From NCBI GenBank assembly GCA_021791775.1, contig JAJYVY010000006.1, forward strand, positions 1 to 23,711: DNA of 23,711 nucleotides, in the 5' to 3' direction. The translations under genes were made by a program, and so were the position numbers. Below are positions 6,957 to 14,507 of this stretch, piece by piece. This DNA is from Microcaldota archaeon (GTDB lineage: Archaea; Micrarchaeota; Micrarchaeia; Micrarchaeales; Micrarchaeaceae). The notes under the pieces are model-generated. The model was given only the letters and a program-made list of their open reading frames with translations, was not told the DNA's origin and made no database searches. How positions within the stretch are numbered: position 1 is the first letter of the stretch; every line of letters starts with the position of its first letter.

Positions 6957-7751
6957 TCAGATTTGTGCAAATATATCCTCCTTTTCCTTCTTCAGCTTCT
7001 CCTTCTCATATTTGAAAACTCCTTTTTTGAGCTTGCTAGACGCTATTTCGACAGCCTTCTTTATCTTTGCCTCCGCTTCGTTGTAGTCCTTCCCTTCCGC
7101 TATAAATCTGTATTTAGGTGCGCTTATGTATGATATATCAACGCCCGCTTTCTCCGCAGAGCTTAAAATGGATCTTATCTCTGATGCCCCAGACTCTGTA
7201 TTGTATGTCATCATTGTCACTGCATAAGAGACGTTCCTGTTTTTCTCTTTTATATTCTCCTTTATAATGCTCTTTATCTCGTCCTTCAGTCGCTTCGGAA
7301 TCTTTAGATTTTCGAATGTATCTGTGTCGGAGTTTGCCTGCTTGAAAAGATTGACGTATGTGCCCAGCTCGATCCTGAGTTCTTTTGCTATGCTTTCCTT
7401 GCTGCTGCTCAGACCGGCATTCTTTATCGCCTGCTGGAGAAGCGCACCCAGCCTTTTTTCAAGATTATACTCTCCGATTTTGTTCTTTGTCTCTTTTGGA
7501 GTTACTTTTTTTAGCGAGATGTCTATTGTCTTTTTTTCCTTATCATAAATGGTGACCTTCCCTACTATGTTTTGGCCTTCGTGGATGAATTCCCTTATGT
7601 TCTTTATCCATCCAGATGACACCTCCTTTATAGGCAGGAATACCTCCATATTGTTGTATTCAGGAAGCCTGCAGTACGCGCCGAATTGCATCACTTTCGC
7701 TATCTGGGCTATTACAAGCTCCCCTATTTTTGGTGCTGACTCCTCGCTCAT
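6957..7751 (-). CDS. eif2a: translation initiation factor 2 subunit alpha (aIF2-alpha)
   Basis: Subunit of the heterotrimer that carries initiator Met-tRNA to the ribosome. The 264-aa length is typical. The S1/OB domain covers about 8-85 (GELVIAQIAKVMQFGAYCRL, then MEVFLPIKEVSSGWIKNIREF, the loop that holds Ser51 in eukaryotes, and KKTIDISLKKV). A helical middle domain and a C-terminal alpha/beta gamma-binding domain (YAVTMMTY to YRFIAEGKDYNEAEAKIKKA) follow. ATG at 7751 lies 6 nt after the eL42 stop. The usual archaeal order eL42-eS27-aIF2alpha-Nop10-PAC2 is reduced here: no eS27 or Nop10 is present between these genes. Confidence 0.97.
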   Translation of the reverse strand: MSEESAPKIGELVIAQIAKVMQFGAYCRLPEYNNMEVFLPIKEVSSGWIKNIREFIHEGQNIVGKVTIYDKEKKTIDISLKKVTPKETKNKIGEYNLEKRLGALLQQAIKNAGLSSSKESIAKELRIELGTYVNLFKQANSDTDTFENLKIPKRLKDEIKSIIKENIKEKNRNVSYAVTMMTYNTESGASEIRSILSSAEKAGVDISYISAPKYRFIAEGKDYNEAEAKIKKAVEIASSKLKKGVFKYEKEKLKKEKEDIFAQI

Positions 7752-7757
7752 TCAAAA

Positions 7758-8042
7758 TCACATAGCTTTTATCTCTAATTTCTTTTTTGTTCTGGTTCCG
7801 ATGACTCTTTCAACAACATACTTGCATTCTTTGCATTCTAAAAGCACCTTTTGCCTCTTTGCGACCTTTATGTGCGTTGCAATTCCCTTTACTTTTCCAA
7901 AGTACCCTTTTCTTTTCCTTATGTTCCTTCTCTTACCCATGCTCTGGCCTCTCTCGGCCTTGCCAGAGTAAAGTCTAACAGTATGCTGTGTATGCTTATT
8001 GCACTTTGGACAGTATGTCCTTATTTCTTTGACTATCTTCAT
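7758..8042 (-). CDS. rpl44e: 50S ribosomal protein eL42 (L44e)
   Basis: A 94-aa zinc-binding large-subunit protein near the E site. Cys pairs CPKC (11-14) and CKEC (about 71-74) form the zinc site. The central basic RLYSGKAERGQSMGKRRNIRKRKGYFGKVKGIATHIK region is diagnostic of the family. The start ATG at 8042 lies 7 nt after the GINS stop and the gene is followed by aIF2-alpha, giving the operon GINS-eL42-aIF2alpha-PAC2. Length and motifs are normal. Confidence 0.96.
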   Translation of the reverse strand: MKIVKEIRTYCPKCNKHTQHTVRLYSGKAERGQSMGKRRNIRKRKGYFGKVKGIATHIKVAKRQKVLLECKECKYVVERVIGTRTKKKLEIKAM

Positions 8043-8049
8043 TGGACCA

Positions 8050-8550
8050 CTACATTTCTTTGCATATTCCGTTATTTATAAGGAAGTTCTTGTCTTCGTT
8101 TTCTTTTTGATTCAGGTTGAGGACCTGATCCTTCTCTAGCGGCCCGATTTTATTGCCGGATGGAAGCACTATCTCCGGTATGCTTTGGATTGCTTTCAGT
8201 TGCACCTCTCTTTGTTCTCTCTTTGCATATGTAAGATTATTTGCGCCAATGAGATTTACTGCTTCCCTATAGAAAGCGTTATCCTGATCCGGCGCCGGGG
8301 ACGGCATTTCTTTTCCGTATGCCGCGTACACCATTATCTTCTGTTTTCTTCTTTCGAATATTGAATTTATAAGCTTTAATGTGTTCTCTTTTTGTATTTT
8401 AAGCTCCTCAGAGCTTCTGTCATCGGTATTGTCTAGTAGTTCTTTTATATCGTTGTAGAGGGTTTTTGGGACTAGCTGGAGTTCATTGGACTGCTTCTCT
8501 TTTTGATTTATCTGCCATAATATATCATAGGTTAAATTTTCCGAAACCAT
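8050..8550 (-). CDS. archaeal GINS subunit (Gins51/Gins15 type)
   Basis: Part of the GINS complex that links MCM helicase to the replisome. The 166 residues show the N-terminal A domain: an INQKEKQSNELQLVPKTLY segment matching the ERxSxxLxxLpxxFY pattern, then ENTLKLINSIFERRKQKIMVYAA, the conserved R-x-x-K-I helix. The small C-terminal B domain is VLPSGNKIGPLEKDQVLNLNQKE. The A-then-B order marks the Gins51 type, which in many DPANN may act as a homotetramer. ATG at 8550 is preferred over GTG at 8559 because GGGGTGG lies 6-7 nt before the ATG. Other archaea also place GINS genes near replication genes and eL42. TATA-like boxes lie at 8588-8598 and 8611-8620. Confidence 0.85.
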   Translation of the reverse strand: MVSENLTYDILWQINQKEKQSNELQLVPKTLYNDIKELLDNTDDRSSEELKIQKENTLKLINSIFERRKQKIMVYAAYGKEMPSPAPDQDNAFYREAVNLIGANNLTYAKREQREVQLKAIQSIPEIVLPSGNKIGPLEKDQVLNLNQKENEDKNFLINNGICKEM

Positions 8551-8587
8551 GTGTGCCACCCCTCACTTCCTCTAATCGCCCTTTTTC

Positions 8588-8620
8588 TATATAATATGTT
8601 TGTAATGAATAAAATATAAA
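8588..8620 (-). promoter_or_regulatory. AT-rich promoter of the GINS-eL42-aIF2alpha-PAC2 operon
   Basis: Two minus-strand TATA-like elements are visible: ATATTATATAG (8588-8598), 38-48 nt from the ATG, and TTTATATTTT (8611-8620) further upstream. Either could serve; the nearer gives a leader of about 15 nt, long enough to include the GAGGGGTGG ribosome-binding site. Confidence 0.45.
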
Positions 8621-8690
8621 TTGTGTTATAATAGCCTTTGATTTTTATAAAGAATAGTGGAATTGAGGGGAGATGAATTCATTACTTTTT

Positions 8691-8820
8691 TAGCGAGGAG
8701 TGGATTTGAACCACTGATCTTCGGGTTTCTCAACAATGTAAGACTTTATAATTGTAATTTTTTCAACCAAGCCAAACACATTATGAGCCCGACGGGCACT
8801 CCAGACTACCCTACCTCGCT
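8691..8820 (-). tRNA. initiator tRNA-Met(CAU) with 55-nt intron
   Basis: Exon 1 is 8820-8782, the intron 8781-8727, and exon 2 8726-8691; the mature tRNA is 75 nt. Acceptor AGCGAGG/CCTCGCT has the A1-U72 pair of archaeal initiators, and the anticodon stem has three G-C pairs (GGG/CCC) next to loop CTCATAA, both initiator marks. T arm is AGTGG-TTCAAAT-CCACT; the discriminator is A and CCA is not encoded. The intron sits at canonical position 37/38. CTCA in the loop pairs with TGAG near the intron end, giving the 4-bp central helix; AAA forms the 3' bulge and TAA the 5' bulge region. The intron-side helix is weak, so the motif is relaxed. A TATA-like CTAATAAATCT (8845-8855, plus strand reading) lies upstream. 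Confidence 0.95.
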
Positions 8821-8888
8821 ATGCAATTATTTTAGCAGCAGCATCTAATAAATCTTTCGTGCACTTGGACGGCAATGCGCAATAAAAG

Positions 8889-9626
8889 TTACAGGACTGC
8901 AGTTCCTGCAGTCTTGCCAACGCCGATCTCTTTAATATCTTCATTTATTATGCTTTCAGCGTCCCCTCTGCTTATCCTGGAAAGCTTTTGCCCGCATGCG
9001 CACCTGAAAGAAGACTCATATGCGGAATCAAACGTGAAAATCACATTATCCTTTGAATAGCAGGAATTGCAGACGAAATAATCATCGCAATCGTTAGTCA
9101 CTATGCTCTTTTTGCTAAGGGTGCTATTCACAAAGTCAAAGAAAGGAGGCACCTTACTGGAATTTATATACCATGCAAAGGAAAGCCACCCATTGGTGTT
9201 TTTTGACACGTAATAGTTGGTTATGCCGTGTCCCTGCATTAGGTTTAGTATTCTCCTTACGGCATTTATCTTCATTTCCAGCGTCTCGGCAATATATTCA
9301 TCTGTTTTGGGCGTAGTAAGCAGGCTAAGTACTTCAGGCGCGCGCGTGCTCACGGTTTTCTTCAGGAATGCAACAGCACTTTCATTTTGCAGGAGTGCAT
9401 TCAAGGAAGAAGCAACCTCTTCAGGCGAAGAGAGGCTCGGCATTGTCTTTCTTATGTTTATACGCTCCGCTTCCTTTGACTTGCTCATAGCGGCGTGTAC
9501 TTTTGTACGTGCTATTTTCGCTCTTTTTACATTAGAACGAGAAGGAGCCCGTCTTGCTCTTACTGCCATCTTATCTTTTTTCTTGATCGTTGCCTTTGCA
9601 ATGTGTTTCCTCTTAGTCATAGCCAT
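8889..9626 (-). CDS. tfe: transcription initiation factor E alpha subunit (TFE) with basic N-terminal extension
   Basis: Helps open the promoter with RNA polymerase, TBP and TFB. From ATG at 9626 (245 aa) the winged helix covers about 75-158 (NAVRRILNLMQGHGITNYYV and NGWLSFAWYIN). The zinc ribbon covers about 180-216 with CNSC (C186, C189) and RCACG (C209, C211). The second pair is C-x-C where CxxC is usual. Residues 1-62 form an extra tail rich in Lys, Arg and Ala, not present in ordinary TFE (about 170-180 aa). ATG at 9626 has AGGTG 10 nt upstream, better placed than the GTG at 9635. An internal start after the tail would give a normal-length protein, so expression of the tail needs protein data. 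The TATA box at 9691-9698 gives a leader of about 40 nt. Confidence 0.85.
   Translation of the reverse strand: MAMTKRKHIAKATIKKKDKMAVRARRAPSRSNVKRAKIARTKVHAAMSKSKEAERINIRKTMPSLSSPEEVASSLNALLQNESAVAFLKKTVSTRAPEVLSLLTTPKTDEYIAETLEMKINAVRRILNLMQGHGITNYYVSKNTNGWLSFAWYINSSKVPPFFDFVNSTLSKKSIVTNDCDDYFVCNSCYSKDNVIFTFDSAYESSFRCACGQKLSRISRGDAESIINEDIKEIGVGKTAGTAVL
8895..8913. repeat. 8-bp inverted repeat at the 3' end of the TFE gene
   Basis: GACTGCAG / CTGCAGTC with a 3-nt spacer, formed by the last codons (KTAGTAV) just before the stop. It could fold in the mRNA end and act in 3'-end formation or stability, or may simply reflect the repeated codons. Confidence 0.35.
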
Positions 9627-9892
9627 CTTACGCACTCACCTGGACTAACGTAGAAGTCGTCAAACGCCAATACATTATACGCATCTTAAATATTTAAACC
9701 TTTGGCTCAAGAAATCCCTATTTCAATACTCTCTCTGAATTGAGCCCACGAATCGCATCATATAAGCTATGCCCAATAACTATACTGCCAACCGGATGTG
9801 CCAGGAGGGGCTTCCATAAACTTGGAGGATGGAGAAGACTTTTATATATTGGTGCATAAAATAACAATGTCTTTTTATAGAGAAGAGATTAC
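9627..9892. promoter_or_regulatory. divergent promoter region between TFE and eL15
   Basis: The 266-bp gap holds a minus-strand TATA (TTTAAATA, at 9691-9698) for TFE and a plus-strand TATA (TTTATATAT, at 9841-9849) for eL15, the latter 44-52 nt upstream of the ATG. The middle (about 9700-9835) includes AGGAGGGG and GGAGGATGGAG stretches without a credible ORF. I see no RNA gene. Confidence 0.5.
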
Positions 9893-10453
9893 ATGAGCAT
9901 GTATAGTCAAATGAAGGAGACCTTCAAAAACGAGTACAAGGAAGGTAGCGATACATACAGGCAGAGGCTTACCCTTTGGAGATCGCAGCCGGTCATAACC
10001 AGGGCAGACGGCCCTACCAACATAACAAGAGCCAGAGAGCTAGGTTACCGGGCGAAAGAAGGAGTGCTGATAGCAAGAGTTAGGCTTAAAGGAGGAAAGA
10101 GCAAAAGAGCCATGCATGGAGGGGGAAGAAAACCATCGAAAAGCGGAAGGTTCTTCTCTAGAGCAAAGTCGTTGCAATCTATAGCAGAGGAGAGGGCGGC
10201 AACGCGCTTCTCCAATTGTGAGGTATTAAATTCATATTTTGTAGGGCAGTCAGGCTCTGATAAGTTTTACGAGGTAATACTCATAGACAAAGCGTCACCA
10301 AGTGTGCAATCCTTGTATTCCGGTATGCTATCCCAAAAGGGCAGGGCCTACAGAGGACTCACCCACAGCGGCAGAAAGCACAGGGGAATAGCCACGCGGG
10401 GCTATGGCACTATAAAGAGAAGACCCAGCAGGAGGGCAGGCTTCAGATCCTGA
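9893..10453 (+). CDS. rpl15e: 50S ribosomal protein eL15
   Basis: A 186-aa large-subunit protein, normal length for archaeal eL15. Landmarks are MSMYSQMKETFKNEY at the N-terminus, LTLWRSQPVITRADGPTNI, ARELGYRAKEGVLIARVRLKGG (about 47-68), a KRAMHGGGRKPSKSG segment and the C-terminal RGLTHSGRKHRGIATRG. Start at 9893 or the second ATG at 9899 are both possible; the first is used because the N-terminal MxMY pattern is common. It has its own TATA box and is separated by 225 nt from the uL3 cluster, so it is probably transcribed alone. Confidence 0.96.
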   Translation: MSMYSQMKETFKNEYKEGSDTYRQRLTLWRSQPVITRADGPTNITRARELGYRAKEGVLIARVRLKGGKSKRAMHGGGRKPSKSGRFFSRAKSLQSIAEERAATRFSNCEVLNSYFVGQSGSDKFYEVILIDKASPSVQSLYSGMLSQKGRAYRGLTHSGRKHRGIATRGYGTIKRRPSRRAGFRS

Positions 10454-10678
10454 GTTAGTGCATCCATAAAAACCCGCTTCATGTAAAGTATCATGTTTAT
10501 TTCAGAAATAGCACAACGAATTTGGATTCCATCATGGAACTAAGTCTGTTCCAAAATCATTATATTTAGGTACTTAACACATTAGATAGAATTAAAAATG
10601 TGTAAATATAAGAAAACAACGCAATCGGCACGTATTTAAAAGCCTGATTTTAATTCACAGGAAAGGAGTGTGAAACTA
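10454..10678 (+). promoter_or_regulatory. eL15-uL3 intergenic region with inverted repeats and uL3 TATA box
   Basis: No gene is visible. TTTGGA (10521-10526) pairs with TCCAAA (10550-10555) and encloses TTCCAT-C-ATGGAA (10527-10539). ACACATT (10577-10583) and AATGTGT (10597-10603) form another 7-bp repeat with a 13-nt loop. These lie before the TATA box TATTTAAAAG (10633-10642), so they belong to the eL15 3' end or to promoter upstream sequence and not to the uL3 leader. Confidence 0.4.
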
Positions 10679-11638
10679 ATGGCTAGAGGATCACTGCAGT
10701 ATTGGCAGAAAAGAAGGGCATACAGACGTCTGCCTAGAGTGCGGAATTATCCTGACGGCTCAAAGGAACCAGTGCTTACAGGATTGATAGGATACAAGGC
10801 GGGGATGACTCACGCGGCGGTGAATATTGATGGGCGGCAGGAAGAGATAAGGGCATGCACGATTATTGAAGTCCCAAGGACAGAGGTATATGGTATAAGG
10901 CTGTACAAAAAAGATCCAGGCACAAATTACAAGAGGATATTCAAGGAGATATACGATAAGGGAGCAGCGCAGAGAGCAGGCATAAAGAAACCGCAAGATG
11001 CTGCAACCAGCATAGCAAAAGACGCGTTAGATGCAGCTACGGACGTTTCAGCGCTTATGGTTGCGTATCCGCGAGGAACCGCAACGGGGCAGCACCATCC
11101 AGACAGATTTGAAGTGAGGGTCTCTGGCGGCAGCGCAGCGGAAAAATTTGATTATGCGACAAAACAGCTCGGCAAGGAAGTTAGGCCATATGATATATTC
11201 AAGAATGGAGAGCACATAGACGTAACATCAGTAAGCACCGGCAAAGGATGGGCCGGCGTAATCAAAAGATTTGGTGTTGCCAGACTGGACCACAAGGCAA
11301 CTCAAAAGACAAGGCATGTCGGCGTCCTTGGGTCATTCGGCATAGCAAGAGTGCTTTATTCCGTGCCGCAATCCGGCCAGATGGGATTCAATTACAGGAC
11401 AGAGCATAACAAAAGGATTTTGAAGGTGGGCGGGAAGGAAGAATCCGCAGCAATAAACACAAAAGCAGGCCTTATCAATTATGGAAACATCCATAATGAC
11501 TTTTTCATAATCGATGGTTCCATCCCTGGGCCCGCAAAAAGGCTTGTAAGGATAAGGAAATCACTGAGTAATAGAGATAGCAGGGGAATAAAGGAATCGA
11601 AGATAACGTATCTAGCAACTACAGACAAAGGGATATGA
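10679..11638 (+). CDS. rpl3: 50S ribosomal protein uL3
   Basis: First gene of the S10-type cluster; binds 23S rRNA near the peptidyl transferase centre. It is 319 aa from ATG at 10679. Family features: ARGSLQYWQKRRAYRRLP at the N-terminus, LTGLIGYKAGMTHAAV (about 33-48), VSTGKGWAGVIKRFGVARLDHKATQKTRHVG (about 186-216) around the modified-histidine region, and GPAKRLVRIRKSL. A GTG three codons earlier (10670) is in frame, but AGGAGTG is spaced 8 nt before the ATG. The stop overlaps the uL4 start (ATGATG). Confidence 0.97.
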   Translation: MARGSLQYWQKRRAYRRLPRVRNYPDGSKEPVLTGLIGYKAGMTHAAVNIDGRQEEIRACTIIEVPRTEVYGIRLYKKDPGTNYKRIFKEIYDKGAAQRAGIKKPQDAATSIAKDALDAATDVSALMVAYPRGTATGQHHPDRFEVRVSGGSAAEKFDYATKQLGKEVRPYDIFKNGEHIDVTSVSTGKGWAGVIKRFGVARLDHKATQKTRHVGVLGSFGIARVLYSVPQSGQMGFNYRTEHNKRILKVGGKEESAAINTKAGLINYGNIHNDFFIIDGSIPGPAKRLVRIRKSLSNRDSRGIKESKITYLATTDKGI

Positions 11639-12441
11639 TGGCAAACGCAAATGTTTTGGATTTGGATGGCAGGCAGCTGAAGACCGTAGAGCTACCCATG
11701 GCATTTGCGGAAAAGGTCAGGCGCGATTTGATACTCAGGGCAGTCCATGCAGAGAGCACAGCAAAGCTGCAGCCGCAGGCGCATTACTTGCTTGCCGGAA
11801 TGCAAACAACCGCAAGATACTACGGAGCAATGAATTCCTATAGAACAGGAAGGCACATGGGAATCGCAATCCGGCCCAGAGAGAAACTTGGAGGAGGGGT
11901 GCAGGGAAAGGTCAAAAGGATTCCATCAGCAGTGAAAGGTAAAAGAGCGCACCCGCACAAGATAGAAAAGATAATAGCAGAGAACATAAACAGCAAGGAA
12001 TACCAGAAGGCGATAAGGAGTGCGGTGTCCGCCACATCACAACCAACATATCCAAAAAATGATGCGGCAAAGAGCATAACATTTCCAATAATCTTGTCGA
12101 ATGGAATAGAGGAGGTGAAGAAGACAAAGCAGATGTCTGGCATAATCAGCAAATTAGGACTGGGCAGCGCATTGGAGCGTGGCACTGAGAAAACAAGGAG
12201 GAAAGGCATAAGGAGGCTTTCAAAGCAGCGTGCATACAAAAAGTCGATTCTTATCGTATTGGGAAACGACAATGGCGCAGTGAAAGCAGCTAACAACCTG
12301 CCAGGCGTAGATGTATGCACTGTCAACAAGCTTACCGCGAACGTCCTAGCCCCAGGTGGCGTTCCAGGAAGAATAACAATATGGAGCGAAGCTGCGATAG
12401 AGCAACTGGACAGAACGATAGGAGCCATGAAACCAGAGTGA
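11635..12441 (+). CDS. rpl4: 50S ribosomal protein uL4
   Basis: A 268-aa archaeal uL4 (L4e). Recognisable segments include RRDLILRAVHAESTAKLQPQAHY (about 29-51), YRTGRHMGIAIRPREKLGGG with the loop that lines the exit tunnel, RAHPHKIEKIIAENINSKE, and the C-terminal VDVCTVNKLTANVLAPGGVPGRITIWSEAAIEQL. Two adjacent ATGs (11635, 11638) are available; the first overlaps the uL3 stop, indicating translational coupling. It lies between uL3 and uL23 in canonical order. Confidence 0.97.
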   Translation: MMANANVLDLDGRQLKTVELPMAFAEKVRRDLILRAVHAESTAKLQPQAHYLLAGMQTTARYYGAMNSYRTGRHMGIAIRPREKLGGGVQGKVKRIPSAVKGKRAHPHKIEKIIAENINSKEYQKAIRSAVSATSQPTYPKNDAAKSITFPIILSNGIEEVKKTKQMSGIISKLGLGSALERGTEKTRRKGIRRLSKQRAYKKSILIVLGNDNGAVKAANNLPGVDVCTVNKLTANVLAPGGVPGRITIWSEAAIEQLDRTIGAMKPE

Positions 12442-12445
12442 TTGC

Positions 12446-12700
12446 ATGCCAGGAGTGCTAAAGTATCCATTATCCACAGAAAAAGCGATAGGATTAGTGA
12501 CGCGCGGCAACACGATAGTGTATATTGTAGACCACAGGTCGGCAAAATCTGCAATAAAAGGAGAATTCGAAAGAGTATTTAATGTTAAGGTGCAGGACAT
12601 AAGGACTGAAAACACCCCAAACAACAGGAAGAAAGCATACATAAAGCTTGCCAAAGGGAGCAGTGCAGAGGAGGTAGCAAAGAAGCTAAAGTTGGTGTAA
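12446..12700 (+). CDS. rpl23: 50S ribosomal protein uL23
   Basis: An 84-aa exit-site protein and docking point for SRP. VLKYPLSTEKAIGLVTRGNTIVYIVD at the N-terminus and KSAIKGEFERVFNVKVQDIRTENTPNNRKKAYIKLAKGSSAEEVAKKL are family typical. The length is normal for archaea. It starts 4 nt after the uL4 stop and ends 2 nt before uL2. Confidence 0.96.
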   Translation: MPGVLKYPLSTEKAIGLVTRGNTIVYIVDHRSAKSAIKGEFERVFNVKVQDIRTENTPNNRKKAYIKLAKGSSAEEVAKKLKLV

Positions 12701-12702
12701 CC

Positions 12703-13413
12703 ATGGGAAAGAGATTGAGGCAGCAGAGGCGCGGAAAGGGCACAAAGACGTACGCAAAGCCTCCAGGCACATTTGACATCAGTGTGAACTATCCGTATAA
12801 TACAAATTTCTCCAAAGAGGGCGAGGTAATAAGGATATTCAATCACACCGGGCATAAGGCGCCCCTCATGGAGGTCAGATACGAAGATTTCTCCGCGTCT
12901 TTCCTAGTGGCGCCGGAGGGGATAAAGCTAGGCGATAAGATTTACGTCGGCAAAAACATTTTCGCATTGGGAAGTGCAATGAGGCTCGGAGACATACCCG
13001 AGGGCATGGCAGTGTACAACATAGAAGCCTCGCCAGGAGACGGCGGCAAATATGTCAGAAGTGCCGGCGGCGCGGCGTACATAGCCGCCCATCTCGGGAT
13101 GAACACCAGCGTGTTGCTCCCATCAAAGAGCATTGTAGCGATAAGCAACGACTGCAGGGCGCAGCTCGGTTTAGTGGCTGGAGGTGGAATGACGGAGCAG
13201 CCTATAGTAAAAGCAGGCAAGCACCACTACATGATGCACGCAACAAACAGGATGTGGCCCACGATAAGAGGAGTAAAGAGCAACCCCGTTGACCATCCAT
13301 TCGGAGGGAAGCAGCACCACAAAGGAAAGAGCAGCATGACATCCAGAAACGCGCCTCCAGGGAGGAAGGTCGGCCACATAGCTGCTAGGAGAGTGGGCAG
13401 AAGGAAGAGATGA
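12703..13413 (+). CDS. rpl2: 50S ribosomal protein uL2
   Basis: A 236-aa core large-subunit protein needed for subunit association and peptidyl transfer. Landmarks are GKRLRQQRRGKGTKTY, FNHTGHKAPLMEV, IPEGMAVYNIEASPGDGGKYVRSAGGAAYIAAH (about 102-134) and the C-terminal GVKSNPVDHPFGGKQHH (about 190-206), which holds the conserved histidine. Short intergenic spaces on both sides (2 and 4 nt) place it firmly in the operon. Confidence 0.97.
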   Translation: MGKRLRQQRRGKGTKTYAKPPGTFDISVNYPYNTNFSKEGEVIRIFNHTGHKAPLMEVRYEDFSASFLVAPEGIKLGDKIYVGKNIFALGSAMRLGDIPEGMAVYNIEASPGDGGKYVRSAGGAAYIAAHLGMNTSVLLPSKSIVAISNDCRAQLGLVAGGGMTEQPIVKAGKHHYMMHATNRMWPTIRGVKSNPVDHPFGGKQHHKGKSSMTSRNAPPGRKVGHIAARRVGRRKR

Positions 13414-13417
13414 TATA

Positions 13418-13813
13418 ATGGCAGAGAGAATAGCGTTTAAGGGCATGTTCCCATCCGAACTGGAAAAGCTCACAGACGAGCAATACCTTGGCATGATAAA
13501 GGCCAGGCAAAGAAGGAGCATAAAAAGGAAGAGCCTAGCATACAGAAAGCTTCTGGAGAAAATTGAGAAGTTCAAGAATGAAAAGAAGCAAAAGCCAATC
13601 AGGACTCATACCAGAGAAGCGGTAATACTCCCATCGTGGATAGGCCTCACATTCGAGGTGCACAACGGAAAGACATTCCAGCCGGTCAGTATAACGGCCA
13701 ATATGCTTGGTCACAGACTAGGAGAATACGCATACACAACAAAAAGCGTGGTGCACTCCGCGCCTGGAATAAGCGCAACAAAGGGAAGCAAGTTCATAGG
13801 AGAGAAGAAGTGA
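13418..13813 (+). CDS. rps19: 30S ribosomal protein uS19
   Basis: A 131-aa small-subunit head protein. The archaeal N-terminal FKGMFPSELEKLTDEQYLGMIKARQRRSIKR (about 8-38) precedes the core domain with TREAVILPSWIGLTFEVHNGKTFQPVSITANMLGHRLGEYA and the C-terminal SAPGISATKGSKF. It starts 4 nt after the uL2 stop and is followed 4 nt later by uL22. Confidence 0.97.
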   Translation: MAERIAFKGMFPSELEKLTDEQYLGMIKARQRRSIKRKSLAYRKLLEKIEKFKNEKKQKPIRTHTREAVILPSWIGLTFEVHNGKTFQPVSITANMLGHRLGEYAYTTKSVVHSAPGISATKGSKFIGEKK

Positions 13814-13817
13814 GCGC

Positions 13818-14507
13818 ATGAAATATTCGTTTAACAGAGAAAAGGAAGGCATCGTATTCGCGCACGCGAAGGACATAAACGCGAGTTTCAAGGACCTCAG
13901 CGCAGTGTGCGACGCAATCCGCTATAAAAACGCGCAGACTGCAATGTCTATTTTGGATTCCGTTTCTCAAGGCGGTGTCCCGATACTTTACAGGAAATAC
14001 AACAAGTATATGGGATCAAGGCACGAGCTGGGAGGCAGGAAGGGAAGATACCCCATAAAATGTACAAAAATAGTCAGAAAGGTGCTTGTCAATGCTATGG
14101 CGAATGCAGAAGGTAAAGGAGAGTCGCCATCAGACATGTACATAGTCCACGCCGCAGCCAACAAAACCAACATATTCCAGAGAGTCGCCCCAAAAGGGGA
14201 GTTAAGGGTCGGGCATGTGCAGGGCAGAGGCTCGACAAGAAGGACCGATCTAGAACTCGCAAAATTGGAGTTGGCGCTAGGATACGGGGAAGAAAGGGGC
14301 CTGAGTGAAAGGATGCGGAAGATTATAGGAAAAGAGAAGAAGCAAGTAGAGGCGGCAGAGGCAAAAAGCAAGCCAAAGCAAAAAGTAAAGAAAGAGAAAA
14401 AGTCGCAGGCAACCCCGAAACCGCCCGCTCCAGTAAAAGAGAAGGCAGCAGAGCACGAAGCAAAAGCCAAAGGCCAGCCAGAACAAGAAAACAAAAGGAT
14501 GAATTAA
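13818..14507 (+). CDS. rpl22: 50S ribosomal protein uL22 with low-complexity C-terminal tail
   Basis: Lines the polypeptide exit tunnel. The core (about 1-155) has KDINASFKDLSAVCDAIRYKNAQTAMSIL, RHELGGRKGRYPIKCTKIVRKVLVNAMANAEGKG and RVAPKGELRVGHVQGRGSTRRTDLELAKLEL, as expected of archaeal uL22. Residues about 172-229 are an added Lys/Ala/Glu/Pro/Gln-rich tail, likely disordered, that takes the protein to 229 aa against about 150-185 in most archaea. The stop overlaps the uS3 start (TAATG). Confidence 0.95.
   Translation: MKYSFNREKEGIVFAHAKDINASFKDLSAVCDAIRYKNAQTAMSILDSVSQGGVPILYRKYNKYMGSRHELGGRKGRYPIKCTKIVRKVLVNAMANAEGKGESPSDMYIVHAAANKTNIFQRVAPKGELRVGHVQGRGSTRRTDLELAKLELALGYGEERGLSERMRKIIGKEKKQVEAAEAKSKPKQKVKKEKKSQATPKPPAPVKEKAAEHEAKAKGQPEQENKRMN

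Noticed and set aside
9767..9817. Short ORF (16 aa) and AGGAGG stretch upstream of eL15
   Set aside because: Too short, no start at proper spacing after AGGAGG, and it lies upstream of the eL15 TATA box.
11838..12554. Long minus-strand frames opposite uL4, uL23 and uL2
   Set aside because: They are antisense shadows of highly conserved ribosomal genes, with Leu/Ser/Pro-rich hydrophobic composition caused by the sense codons.
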